NCBI GenBank assembly: GCA_003151295.1
Contig: PLXD01000454.1
Span: 23,922 to 31,696 of the forward strand
Origin: Chitinophagaceae bacterium
Lineage (GTDB): Bacteria; Bacteroidota; Bacteroidia; Chitinophagales; Chitinophagaceae
Direction: 5' to 3'
DNA: 7,775 nucleotides
Shown here in pieces: positions 1 through 6,140 of this stretch (positions within the stretch are counted from its first letter, which is position 1; each line of letters begins with the position of its first letter). The notes under the pieces are model-generated. The model was not told where the DNA came from and ran no database searches. It saw only the letters and a program-made list of their open reading frames with translations. The position numbers were made by a program, and so were the translations under genes.

Positions 1-2187
1 CTTAAACCCCCTGATCAGGTAATTTTCATGATAGGAGATTGCGTAATTGTTATAGACACTATGCAGTAATATGCCAGATGAATCATAGGTTAACCGCACT
101 GTGAGCCTCCCTCTTCCATAGCTGACTTGGTTTGGCGCGTAGGGGTAATAAGCGGTACTTGGATTATATTCTAAATTTTGCGGCAGGATTTGATTGAACA
201 ACCCGTTTCCGGCCAAACCGGCCACATAATTGCCTTGTAGATAAAAGCCACCATCCGCCGTATAATTATACATATCCAGCCTGCTATAATCGTTATAGGA
301 TCCACCCGTTTGAAATTGATACAAGGTAGACCCACCCTCACCCCTGGCTCCAAACGTTTCCAGGACACTTCCATAGCCAATATGATTGCCTTGCACATCC
401 TGCAAAGGGACGATGCTTTGGGATTGCCTTATCATATTTCTGATGGTAACCGTATTGGTATGCGTATACCCTTGATAAAAAGTTCCCGAGGCAGGATTGT
501 TCGGCTGCGCATTAGCCATATAGTATTCGTTATTGGGAATGATCAGGTATTGCGGGCTATTAAATAAGGCGGCAGCGCCATAGGTAAAGGATCGAACTTT
601 TACCGACCCAGTCACGCTGTCCGTAGCAGTGATTTGTTTAATCCGAAGCCCCCCTGCATTGAATGAATGTTGCTCATATTGAAAGTTGGTGACGACACCC
701 AGGGGATCTACCATATTAATCAATGTGAACGCTTTCATATCGGGCCATCGGGGCGTTCGGGTTGCTCCGTATCCGGTATCTGCGCCACATATTGGATGCC
801 TGATAGCAGGCGTAAAGAAGTAATTGCTGTAGCCGAAAGAATTGTTGCTATATCCCCAGTGATCCTGGTCGTAGCTGAGCCGCCGGGGTAATTGAAGCGT
901 TTCATCATAATTAAGATTATAAGGCGGTTTGGACAGGGTTCCGTCTCCCGAAACTTCCGTCACAGAGGTCAATTTCAATCGTTTGGCATCGGATGTATCT
1001 TTTAGCCCATTTACCATTGACAGTACCAATGCGGTCGTAGAGCCGGTCGTAGAAGTAAAATAGCTATGGCCTAACGCATATCGCTTCAGGCACTGACCCT
1101 GTGCAGTATAAATGTTTACCGAATCCAGGCTGTAAGGAAGCGGGCTATTATAAACACTCGAAAGATCCTGCCTTTGCGTATGAGCCGCCAGGACAATATT
1201 GTAATTCTTCGATTTGATATTGGTTAAGCGTAATCCATTTATCGTGCTTTGCAAAATGTCCGTCTGATGTATAATCGAACAAACCTGTTGAACATTGGTG
1301 ACATCATAGATGGCGGATTCCGGCGGCAAGTCACGGTAGAGATATTTCTCCGGCGTGTAGGTCAAGGTGATGGTATCTTTGGTGTTGGGATAGACCACCC
1401 GGGTTAAATACCAGTTTGAAGGATAATTGGAGCGGGGATCTACATACCCGTTATTCATAATCGAAGAGGGTTGGGTGAGCTCATGAGCATTATTCTCGCC
1501 AAAATAGTAATTGGTTCCGTCCTCCGTTGTAATCATCCAGGAAGTAAAAGTAGTTCCGCTCCAATTCACTGAAATTGTCATATTCCCATCTGTCAGCATA
1601 TGAGGGGTTCGATTCTCGTCAAACACAAACTTTCCGGTGATCCCGTTAAAATTAAAAGTGAAAAGATCTGGCTCAGTATCCATATAACCAGCCATTATAG
1701 GAGCTGGAGGCCAGGTGTTGAGAGCTTGCCCGGTGAAACCAGGATAAGACAGTAATGGCAAGGTGGATATTCCATTGTCTTTATAGTACCCTGTTGGACC
1801 TGGATAGCCGCTTAAACTTTCTCCACTCCCTTCATCAGGGGCGCCTCTAACGGTTCGCATTATGATACCTCCGGCATTTAAAGTCCATCCCAAGCCTACC
1901 CAAGACGCCGTCTCCTCCACTTTTATACCGCTGGCATGATAGCTCAGTGAAATAGGGATATGTGCCGCTCCGTCCTTGAGGTCATAGAGAGGGATGTTGA
2001 TCTCCGGTACGCCGGTATAATAGCTTACCGGGTAATCGGCATATTTCCCCAGGGATGCGGCGTTAGGTGCCGGCTGCACATAGTTGTTCAGATAGGTGTT
2101 AGTGGTCAGATAATCCGGGAAAATTGATTGTCCATGCATCCCGGTAACGCTCACTATCAAAATGATAAGTGCAAAAGTTGTTTTCAT
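1..2187 (-). CDS. Exported RHS/YD-family protein, N-terminal 729 residues (C-terminus beyond window)
   Basis: The frame is open from ATG at 2187 down to base 1 with no stop, giving 729 codons of a longer gene. A signal peptide is visible (MKTTFALIILIVSVTGMHG, likely cut near Q20). Residues about 44-120 carry the block I recognise from very large Bacteroidota RHS proteins: ASLGKYADYPVSYYTGVPEI, then IPISLSYHASGIKVEE, then ASWVGLGWTLNAGG and a VRGAPDE segment. Later segments such as LPRRLSYDQDHWGY (about residue 454 on) and several aromatic beta-strand patterns fit the same family. Such proteins usually continue into YD repeats, an RHS core and a variable C-terminal tip that may be a toxin. None of that is reached here, so function and toxicity are unknown. 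The gene lies 69 bases after the preceding coiled-coil/barrel gene and is probably co-transcribed with it. Export to the periplasm or surface is inferred from the signal peptide. The family call is firm; the role is not. Confidence 0.9.
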   Translation of the reverse strand, partial: MKTTFALIILIVSVTGMHGQSIFPDYLTTNTYLNNYVQPAPNAASLGKYADYPVSYYTGVPEINIPLYDLKDGAAHIPISLSYHASGIKVEETASWVGLGWTLNAGGIIMRTVRGAPDEGSGESLSGYPGPTGYYKDNGISTLPLLSYPGFTGQALNTWPPAPIMAGYMDTEPDLFTFNFNGITGKFVFDENRTPHMLTDGNMTISVNWSGTTFTSWMITTEDGTNYYFGENNAHELTQPSSIMNNGYVDPRSNYPSNWYLTRVVYPNTKDTITLTYTPEKYLYRDLPPESAIYDVTNVQQVCSIIHQTDILQSTINGLRLTNIKSKNYNIVLAAHTQRQDLSSVYNSPLPYSLDSVNIYTAQGQCLKRYALGHSYFTSTTGSTTALVLSMVNGLKDTSDAKRLKLTSVTEVSGDGTLSKPPYNLNYDETLQLPRRLSYDQDHWGYSNNSFGYSNYFFTPAIRHPICGADTGYGATRTPRWPDMKAFTLINMVDPLGVVTNFQYEQHSFNAGGLRIKQITATDSVTGSVKVRSFTYGAAALFNSPQYLIIPNNEYYMANAQPNNPASGTFYQGYTHTNTVTIRNMIRQSQSIVPLQDVQGNHIGYGSVLETFGARGEGGSTLYQFQTGGSYNDYSRLDMYNYTADGGFYLQGNYVAGLAGNGLFNQILPQNLEYNPSTAYYPYAPNQVSYGRGRLTVRLTYDSSGILLHSVYNNYAISYHENYLIRGFK

Positions 2188-2256
2188 GATCGATGATTTA
2201 CTATCTTCTATACTGTTATGTGTGTTGTATTTGCTGTGAAAAAGAGATCTTAGCTA

Positions 2257-3735
2257 TTAGAACTGGTAGCCCATCCGGAACATCAAGGGTGTAGATTGCG
2301 GAATGTGTTCTTGATATAAGAAATCATATAGCACTTGCAGGATCCCTGTCTTGTTTTTGGTGATCTTATATTTTTTCGAAATGCCAAGCAGAGCGCTTTT
2401 CTGCCACAGGTCCAGGTTCTTTATATCGCTGATGCCGCTGAACGCAGTAAAATAATTGTACTCGAATCCGCCAGAAATCCACAGGCTGCCCTTGGCCTTG
2501 ATATCGAGATAGCTTCTAAGCCCAAGACCCTGGTTGCTGAAAGCGATATGGTTCAGCCCGTTCCCCAGGCCAAGATTATAGCTCATGCCCACCCCCACTG
2601 AACTTTTGTCGGATAGCTTATAGCCCAAAGTCAGCGCAAGGGAGGCGGTAGTGGGCACGAGGATATTACTTTTTTGGGTCTGTACGTTATATCCGAATTG
2701 TAAACGGCCAAGCAATGATTTGGTTTTTTGACTATTCGGGGTAAAATCCGGCATAACGACGCTTCCACTGCTCCCGCCAGGCAAAACCAGTTGAGAGACC
2801 TTATTCTGCAATTGCGTTAGCTCCTGTTGCACAGATCCCAATTGCTGCTGAACGAATCCTGATGGATCACCGCCGCCACCACTGCCACCACTTGTCGAGC
2901 CGCTCCCACCTAGTTTACCGATCATCTGCTTTACCTGGTCCTTTGTCTGCAGGCCGACAACCGACGCAGGGGATCCGTAATTGCCCGGTAATCCAAAAAG
3001 ACGGCCGATATAACTGTTCTTTGCCATGAAAGACTGGTAAGCCGGTATTTTGTTGAGCTGCGTGAAGGTTGCCTCTTCCATTTTGCTTTTGTCCTGGAGT
3101 GTGCTTTTATAAGCCGCCAGCCGTTGTTGATAGTAATAGGCGCCCTGATTAAAGCCCGCGAGTTCTTTGCCGAAGCTGTATTGGCTGAGTTGTGCTTTCA
3201 GTTGTTGTTCCCTGCCGCTAATGAACTGCTGCACCTGGTTGGCGCTTTGAATTTTCGCCTGAAGTTGTGTGACGCTGGTAAGGGAACCGTTCAGTCCTTC
3301 CACATTTTTGACCGAGCTTAGCAATTGAGGATTTTGTTGCAGGAAGGAAAGACCGGTCTTCAAAGAATCCAACCGGGCCAGGTATTCTCCGCTGGTACCC
3401 GTCCCGATAGGGACGGCATTACTGGCAATCCTTTGCTCCAGCGAGGCATATTGCGTTTCCGATCCCGCAAAAAGGGTGGCAGCCTTGGTGCTGTCGATCC
3501 TGGAGAGTTTCTTTTTGACCCGAGCTTCCCGGGCCGCCAGTTGCTTCAGGACTTTTTGTGTCTGGCTGGCGATCTGTTTGTCCAGGTCGTCAGAACTTTT
3601 TTTAACCTTGCCGAACAATTTAGACGGGAAATCGAACACCTTGTCCACGAGCCCGGTGGTGGGCTGGTCCTGGGCAAAGCAATGGGTTGGGCAAAGCAAT
3701 AGCAGTAATGGTGCTACCAGCAGCAAGCATCTCAT
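2257..3735 (-). CDS. Exported coiled-coil protein with outer-membrane barrel-like C-terminus, partner of RHS gene
   Basis: This is a 492-residue protein starting at ATG 3735. Residues 1-21 form a classic signal peptide with a hydrophobic leucine-rich core, cut probably after CFA. No good lipobox is visible. Residues about 30-240 are charged, glutamine-rich and helix-like (for example DDLDKQIASQTQKVLKQLAA), with coiled-coil character. A Gly/Ser-rich linker follows at about 274-293, then a second short helix (VQQQLGSVQQELTQLQNKVS) and another Gly/Ser stretch. From about 342 to 492 the chain alternates polar and hydrophobic residues in beta-strand style (LALTLGYKLSDKSSVGVGMS) and ends in an aromatic residue (GYQF), typical of outer-membrane barrels. 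About 150 residues is enough for a small barrel. I infer a barrel anchor with a helical stalk; it may hold, export or display the RHS protein encoded just downstream. I do not recognise a named family and no catalytic motif is seen. Confidence 0.85.
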   Translation of the reverse strand: MRCLLLVAPLLLLLCPTHCFAQDQPTTGLVDKVFDFPSKLFGKVKKSSDDLDKQIASQTQKVLKQLAAREARVKKKLSRIDSTKAATLFAGSETQYASLEQRIASNAVPIGTGTSGEYLARLDSLKTGLSFLQQNPQLLSSVKNVEGLNGSLTSVTQLQAKIQSANQVQQFISGREQQLKAQLSQYSFGKELAGFNQGAYYYQQRLAAYKSTLQDKSKMEEATFTQLNKIPAYQSFMAKNSYIGRLFGLPGNYGSPASVVGLQTKDQVKQMIGKLGGSGSTSGGSGGGGDPSGFVQQQLGSVQQELTQLQNKVSQLVLPGGSSGSVVMPDFTPNSQKTKSLLGRLQFGYNVQTQKSNILVPTTASLALTLGYKLSDKSSVGVGMSYNLGLGNGLNHIAFSNQGLGLRSYLDIKAKGSLWISGGFEYNYFTAFSGISDIKNLDLWQKSALLGISKKYKITKNKTGILQVLYDFLYQEHIPQSTPLMFRMGYQF

Positions 3736-3832
3736 AGATTAGCGTTAAATGGTTAAGGGTAAAATTTCAAGCGGGTAGGAAAATACTTATGAGGACCAAG
3801 CTAATTTCTTTATTTGACATAAAAAATACCCC

Positions 3833-3848
3833 TAACGGATATTCGTTA
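3833..3848. promoter_or_regulatory. Near-perfect 16-bp palindrome, possible operator
   Basis: TAACGGATATTCGTTA matches its own reverse complement at 14 of 16 positions. It directly follows an AAAAAATACC motif at 3821-3830 and lies about 100 bases upstream of the leftward operon's ATG (3735), a sensible place for a regulator site. The symmetry is seen directly; binding by a regulator is inference. Confidence 0.4.
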
Positions 3849-3949
3849 TGCTCCAAATAATTACACGTATAGTTGTTTTTATTTTAATGTGACAATGCTC
3901 TATTGTATTTGAAGCAGTTTTTTGGAGATGTTTTAGACCACAAAAGGAG

Positions 3950-3991
3950 AAAAAATACCGTGTTTAAACGAAAAAATACCGTGTTTAAACG
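3950..3991. repeat. Perfect tandem duplication of a 21-bp unit
   Basis: Two adjacent identical 21-bp copies lie at 3950-3970 and 3971-3991. Each consists of AAAAAATACC followed by GTGTTTAAACG, and each contains the 8-bp palindrome GTTTAAAC. The same AAAAAATACC decamer, followed by CCT and AACGG, occurs alone at 3821-3838, so a shared motif appears three times ahead of the leftward operon. A 21-bp period is two helical turns, which would put both copies on the same face of DNA. This fits paired regulator sites but could also be a slippage product. Confidence 0.85.
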
Positions 3992-4009
3992 GTACGAAAA
4001 CCGTTTTTT
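3987..4009 (+). terminator. Inverted repeat with T-run, weak terminator candidate
   Basis: AAACGGT (3987-3993) and ACCGTTT (4000-4006) are perfect reverse complements around a 6-base loop. The right arm runs into six T bases at 4004-4009, the form of an intrinsic terminator for rightward transcription. The stem has only 3 G-C pairs of 7, and no rightward gene is known upstream, so it may instead be part of the operator cluster formed by the tandem repeat it overlaps. Confidence 0.3.
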
Positions 4010-4176
4010 AACATCACAAATTCGCAGTTTTTGCAATTATTGCTGATATATAAGCATACCGCTATCCTTCATTATGAATGTCTATAAACTTTGAAACATT
4101 CTTAGACCCTCATGGTTCAGCGGGATCATCGACGCCGAGGGGCTGCAGGTTGGGCTAGGTGAAGAGTTCGGTTGGA

Positions 4177-4205
4177 AGGAATGAAGGTGCATAACCTCCA
4201 TTCCT
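4177..4205 (-). terminator. Strong imperfect hairpin just 3' of the 92-residue gene
   Basis: The arms AGGAATG (4177-4183) and CATTCCT (4199-4205) pair perfectly. After one A/C mismatch, AGGT (4185-4188) and ACCT (4194-4197) pair as well, leaving a 5-base loop at 4189-4193. The hairpin starts 17 bases beyond the stop codon of the leftward 92-residue gene, where a transcription terminator or 3' protective structure would be expected. No T-tract follows on the minus strand, so it is not a textbook rho-independent terminator. Confidence 0.45.
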
Positions 4206-4222
4206 CTACAGGCATTTACAAT

Positions 4223-4501
4223 CTAAATTAATTTTAGCAAAGTTAAATCCCGGGAACTCTGCGAAAACTCTTCCGGAATCGCTGCGTTGGAAAGCATGTT
4301 TGTTGAAATATTCCTAAGATCTTCAAAAGCTTCGGCAGGAATAAAACTTTTGGCATCGTCACTCTCAAGCCCACGCTCTATTAATTGACAAAGCAACAAA
4401 ATGTCCCTCCTACTAATTTTAAAAGCAATTTTCACCTCCTCACTCATCCAAGGTGAGCGAAGGACCGCACCGTAAAATTTTGTTAATTCTTTGTTCACCA
4501 T
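4223..4501 (-). CDS. Small protein of unknown function (92 residues)
   Basis: The ATG at 4501 opens a 92-residue frame ending in TAG at 4223. The product is soluble-looking, with no signal peptide or membrane segment. Its composition suggests several helices (ELTKFYGAVLRSPWMSEEVK, then DILLLCQLIERGLES, then AEAFEDLRNISTNMLSN). I do not recognise the family and see no DNA-binding or catalytic motif. Support for a real gene comes from the balanced composition, a good TAnnTTTG -7 element 41 bases before the ATG, and a hairpin just after the stop. It is divergent from the mobilisation genes and shares a 159-bp upstream region with them, so a role in controlling or accompanying the mobile element is possible, but nothing in the sequence proves it. 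Confidence 0.65.
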   Translation of the reverse strand: MVNKELTKFYGAVLRSPWMSEEVKIAFKISRRDILLLCQLIERGLESDDAKSFIPAEAFEDLRNISTNMLSNAAIPEEFSQSSRDLTLLKLI

Positions 4502-4541
4502 ACGCCACTTTTTTAATCGTTGAAAAAATATTATATCAACT

Positions 4542-4549
4542 CAAAGTTA
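4542..4549 (-). promoter_or_regulatory. Bacteroidota -7 promoter element (TAACTTTG) for the 92-residue gene
   Basis: On the minus strand TAACTTTG matches the Bacteroidota consensus TAnnTTTG exactly. Transcription would start near 4536, leaving a leader of about 35 bases before the ATG at 4501. No clear TTG -33 element is visible at the usual distance upstream, so the promoter is plausible but incomplete. Confidence 0.45.
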
Positions 4550-4552
4550 TAT

Positions 4553-4562
4553 AAGAATTCTT
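4553..4562. promoter_or_regulatory. Perfect 10-bp palindrome in the divergent promoter region
   Basis: AAGAATTCTT is a perfect palindrome lying just upstream of the TAACTTTG element and between the two divergent genes. It could be an operator for the leftward or rightward promoter. In AT-rich DNA a 10-bp palindrome can arise by chance, so support is weak. Confidence 0.2.
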
Positions 4563-4660
4563 TTCGCATCCCCTTCAGATTTTGAAAAAAGTATCCATCC
4601 ACGTAGCACACGCCTTACCTTGCATCGTTATCTGAATTGTGAATTTGAAAAGTGTGTTAT

Positions 4661-5590
4661 ATGAATATCGGAAAACAAAAACTTACCTGCGAGGAGGCGA
4701 ACCAGCATGACTTGGTGGATTATCTTGCCTCCTTGGGCTATCAGCCCGAAAAAATTAGGGGATATAATTATTGGTACCTGTCTATGTTACCTGACAGGTT
4801 TGAAAAAAATGCTTCTTTTAAAGTAAATAGAAACAAAAATCAATGGTATGATTTCGGGAATGGTGCGGGCGGGAGTCTGATTGACTTCGGCATTCGCTAC
4901 CATAATTGCAGTGTCGCAGACCTCCTGGAACTTCATTCGGGATCGGTTACTATCGGCCAAATCGTGTCACGCGCGCCATATTCCATGGGCAAAGAACCTG
5001 AGCAAAAGCTGGTAATCCTGGAAGAAAAACCGATCCAATCAGACCGGCTCATTCTCTATCTTCGGAACCGTAGAATTCCGCTCGATGTGGCACGGGAATA
5101 CCTACAGGAAATAAAATACCAGGTCAAAGAAAAGCCCTACTATGCGCTTGGCTTTAAAAATGATGTGGGGGGATATGAACTGCGAAATGAATATTTCAAG
5201 AGTAGCAGCTCGCCCAAAACCGTTCGCTTTATTGACCGGGGAGTTGACCAAATTACCGTGTTCGAAGGCTTCTTCGATTTCCTTTCTTTCCTCAGCATTC
5301 ATAAAAACCAGGATACTCCCCTTTCAAATTTTCTGGTACTCAACTCGCTTGCCTTCTTTGAAAAAGCCCGTCCGGTCATGGAAAGACATAGACAGATCAA
5401 CCTATACCTGGACAGGGACCGGAGTGGAATACAAACCACCCGGTACGCCTTACAATATAGCAACAAATACCAGGATCACAGCGATCTGTATAAGGGATAT
5501 AAAGACCTTAACGGCTGGATATGCAGGATAGGCTCAGCTCCCGTCCAGCGCCTTTCTTCCGGAGCAGTTAAAAAATCTCAACACCTTTAG
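4661..5590 (+). CDS. Toprim-domain primase-like protein of a conjugative/mobilisable element
   Basis: A 309-residue protein if the ATG at 4661 is used. A GTG at 4652 would add three residues but is less likely. Residues about 37-77 align by eye with the DnaG CHC2 zinc-binding region (YWYLSMLPDRFEKNASFKV, then YDFGNGAGGSLIDFG), yet the Cys/His zinc ligands are missing. I recall the same loss in the Bacteroidota mobile-element members of this family. Residues about 128-190 form a linking domain. A toprim fold follows: VFEGFFDFLSF at 200-210 supplies the acidic E202 and D206, and YLDRDRSG at 249-256 supplies the DxD pair D251/D253 that would bind metal. The end, YKGYKDLNGWI, is also typical. Genes of this kind commonly sit before mobA and mobB in Bacteroidota elements; priming of transferred DNA is the usual guess, but activity is unproven. 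It is the first gene of the rightward operon. Confidence 0.88.
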   Translation: MNIGKQKLTCEEANQHDLVDYLASLGYQPEKIRGYNYWYLSMLPDRFEKNASFKVNRNKNQWYDFGNGAGGSLIDFGIRYHNCSVADLLELHSGSVTIGQIVSRAPYSMGKEPEQKLVILEEKPIQSDRLILYLRNRRIPLDVAREYLQEIKYQVKEKPYYALGFKNDVGGYELRNEYFKSSSSPKTVRFIDRGVDQITVFEGFFDFLSFLSIHKNQDTPLSNFLVLNSLAFFEKARPVMERHRQINLYLDRDRSGIQTTRYALQYSNKYQDHSDLYKGYKDLNGWICRIGSAPVQRLSSGAVKKSQHL

Positions 5591-5633
5591 AATGTTAAAG
5601 AAAATGTTAAACCGCCTGCCATGCCGCGGTTGG

Positions 5634-5665
5634 CCAGATGTCCCAACGTTGCACGTTGGATCTGG
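5634..5665. repeat. Bulged long hairpin within candidate oriT
   Basis: Thirteen base pairs form from arms 5634-5639/5660-5665 (6 bp) and 5643-5649/5653-5659 (7 bp), with GTC (5640-5642) bulged on the left and a TGC loop. It is the strongest dyad in the window and the likeliest recognition site for the relaxosome. Both arms are perfect as read. Confidence 0.8.
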
Positions 5666-5670
5666 TCCTC

Positions 5671-5688
5671 CGCTCCGAAGTCGCTCCG
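5671..5688. repeat. Direct repeat CGCTCCG, 11-bp period
   Basis: CGCTCCG occurs at 5671-5677 and 5682-5688, separated by AAGT. The 11-bp period is about one helical turn, as seen in iteron-like binding sites of relaxosome proteins. It flanks the long hairpin on the mobA side. Confidence 0.6.
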
Positions 5689-5698
5689 GGAAGAGGGC

Positions 5699-5723
5699 AT
5701 TTAACCTCCGGGGTCGGTTAAAT
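5699..5723. repeat. Inverted repeat ATTTAACC/GGTTAAAT before mobA
   Basis: Perfect 8-bp arms at 5699-5706 and 5716-5723 enclose a 9-base loop. It ends 27 bases before the mobA-like ATG, so it may be an oriT element, an autoregulatory operator for the mobilisation genes, or a leader-RNA hairpin. Confidence 0.65.
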
Positions 5724-5750
5724 CACCTTTTTAAAATCAGAAAGAATAAG

Positions 5751-6140
5751 ATGAACCAAGGAAAAAGTATACGAAATAAATGGCACACCATTCGCCTTAA
5801 TCAGGAAGAGTATGACGAACTGCAACGTCTGTTTAAGAATACTACCTGCCACCAGCTCAGTGATTATACGCGCCGGATTGTACTCGCCAGGCCGGTAAAT
5901 GTGAAGTACAGAAATGCGTCCCTCGATGATTTTTTGACAGATATGCTGGCCATGAAAAGAGAATTAAGTGCCATCGGAAATAATTTCAATCAGTCCGTTC
6001 ATAAGCTACACATGCTGGATCATTTGCCGGAATTCCGGGCGTGGGCCTTGAAAAATGAGCAAGATAAGTTGGTGCTTTTCGGCAAGGTCGACCATATTAT
6101 GAAACGGGTAAATGAAATGTACAAGCTATGGTCCCTGTAA
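5751..6140 (+). CDS. mobA: MobA-like relaxosome accessory protein (MobC-type mobilisation family)
   Basis: A 129-residue basic protein. The N-terminus (residues about 8-50) resembles the small DNA-binding relaxosome proteins: WHTIRLNQEEYDELQRLF, then LSDYTRRIVLARPV, a ribbon-helix-helix-like pattern with a beta strand followed by two helices. The hallmark of the bacterial mobilisation protein family follows at about 66-84: MLAMKRELSAIGNNFNQSVH. Such proteins bind oriT and help place the relaxase. I chose ATG 5751 because homologous proteins begin close to the KWHTIRL segment. The frame happens to stay open upstream to 5592, but that stretch is the hairpin-rich gap and its translation (Arg-, Pro- and Gly-rich) looks non-coding. 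The stop overlaps the relaxase start by 13 bases, so the two are translationally coupled. In Bacteroidota naming this is mobA; elsewhere the family is called MobC. Confidence 0.85.
   Translation: MNQGKSIRNKWHTIRLNQEEYDELQRLFKNTTCHQLSDYTRRIVLARPVNVKYRNASLDDFLTDMLAMKRELSAIGNNFNQSVHKLHMLDHLPEFRAWALKNEQDKLVLFGKVDHIMKRVNEMYKLWSL

Larger units (their letters stand above)
3736..4222. other. 487-bp intergenic region with repeats and hairpins, no convincing gene
   Basis: This stretch lies between the start of the exported coiled-coil gene and the 3' end of the 92-residue gene. It must hold the promoter of the leftward RHS-associated operon, but I found no clean TAnnTTTG plus upstream TTG pair. It is AT-rich up to about 4100, with the repeats and palindromes listed separately, then shifts to a GC-richer patch at about 4101-4215. 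Open frames in it are short (about 30 codons or fewer) and none has a supported start or family signature. Confidence 0.7.
5591..5750 (+). other. Candidate origin of transfer (oriT) between toprim gene and mobA
   Basis: This 160-bp gap is packed with symmetry. AACCGC (5610-5615) pairs with GCGGTT (5626-5631). A long hairpin has outer arms CCAGAT (5634-5639) and ATCTGG (5660-5665), inner arms CCAACGT (5643-5649) and ACGTTGG (5653-5659), a three-base bulge and a three-base loop. CGCTCCG is repeated directly at 5671-5677 and 5682-5688. ATTTAACC (5699-5706) pairs with GGTTAAAT (5716-5723) around a 9-base loop. Its place immediately before the relaxosome and relaxase genes is where oriT commonly lies. 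The nick site is not identified. The same hairpins could also act in the transcript to tune mobA-mobB expression. Confidence 0.6.

Noticed and set aside
310..567. Plus-strand open frame of 85 codons
   Set aside because: It lies antisense inside the continuous RHS frame, which has strong family motifs; the antisense product shows no recognisable features.
3325..3702. Plus-strand open frame of 125 codons
   Set aside because: It is antisense to the signal-peptide and coiled-coil portion of the 492-residue gene, and its product is low in recognisable structure.
3950..3991. CRISPR array
   Set aside because: There are only two directly abutting 21-bp copies with no spacers and no cas genes nearby.
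4011..4222. tRNA gene or element attachment site
   Set aside because: No cloverleaf-like arms or T-loop sequence could be found, and no direct repeat pair bounding an element is visible.
4652..4660. GTG start adding three residues to the toprim protein
   Set aside because: The ATG at 4661 begins MNIGKQKLTCEEA, a more natural start; no ribosome-binding signal favours the GTG.
5142..5531. Plus-strand open frame of 129 codons in another phase
   Set aside because: It overlaps the toprim domain, whose catalytic motifs are in the 4661 frame.
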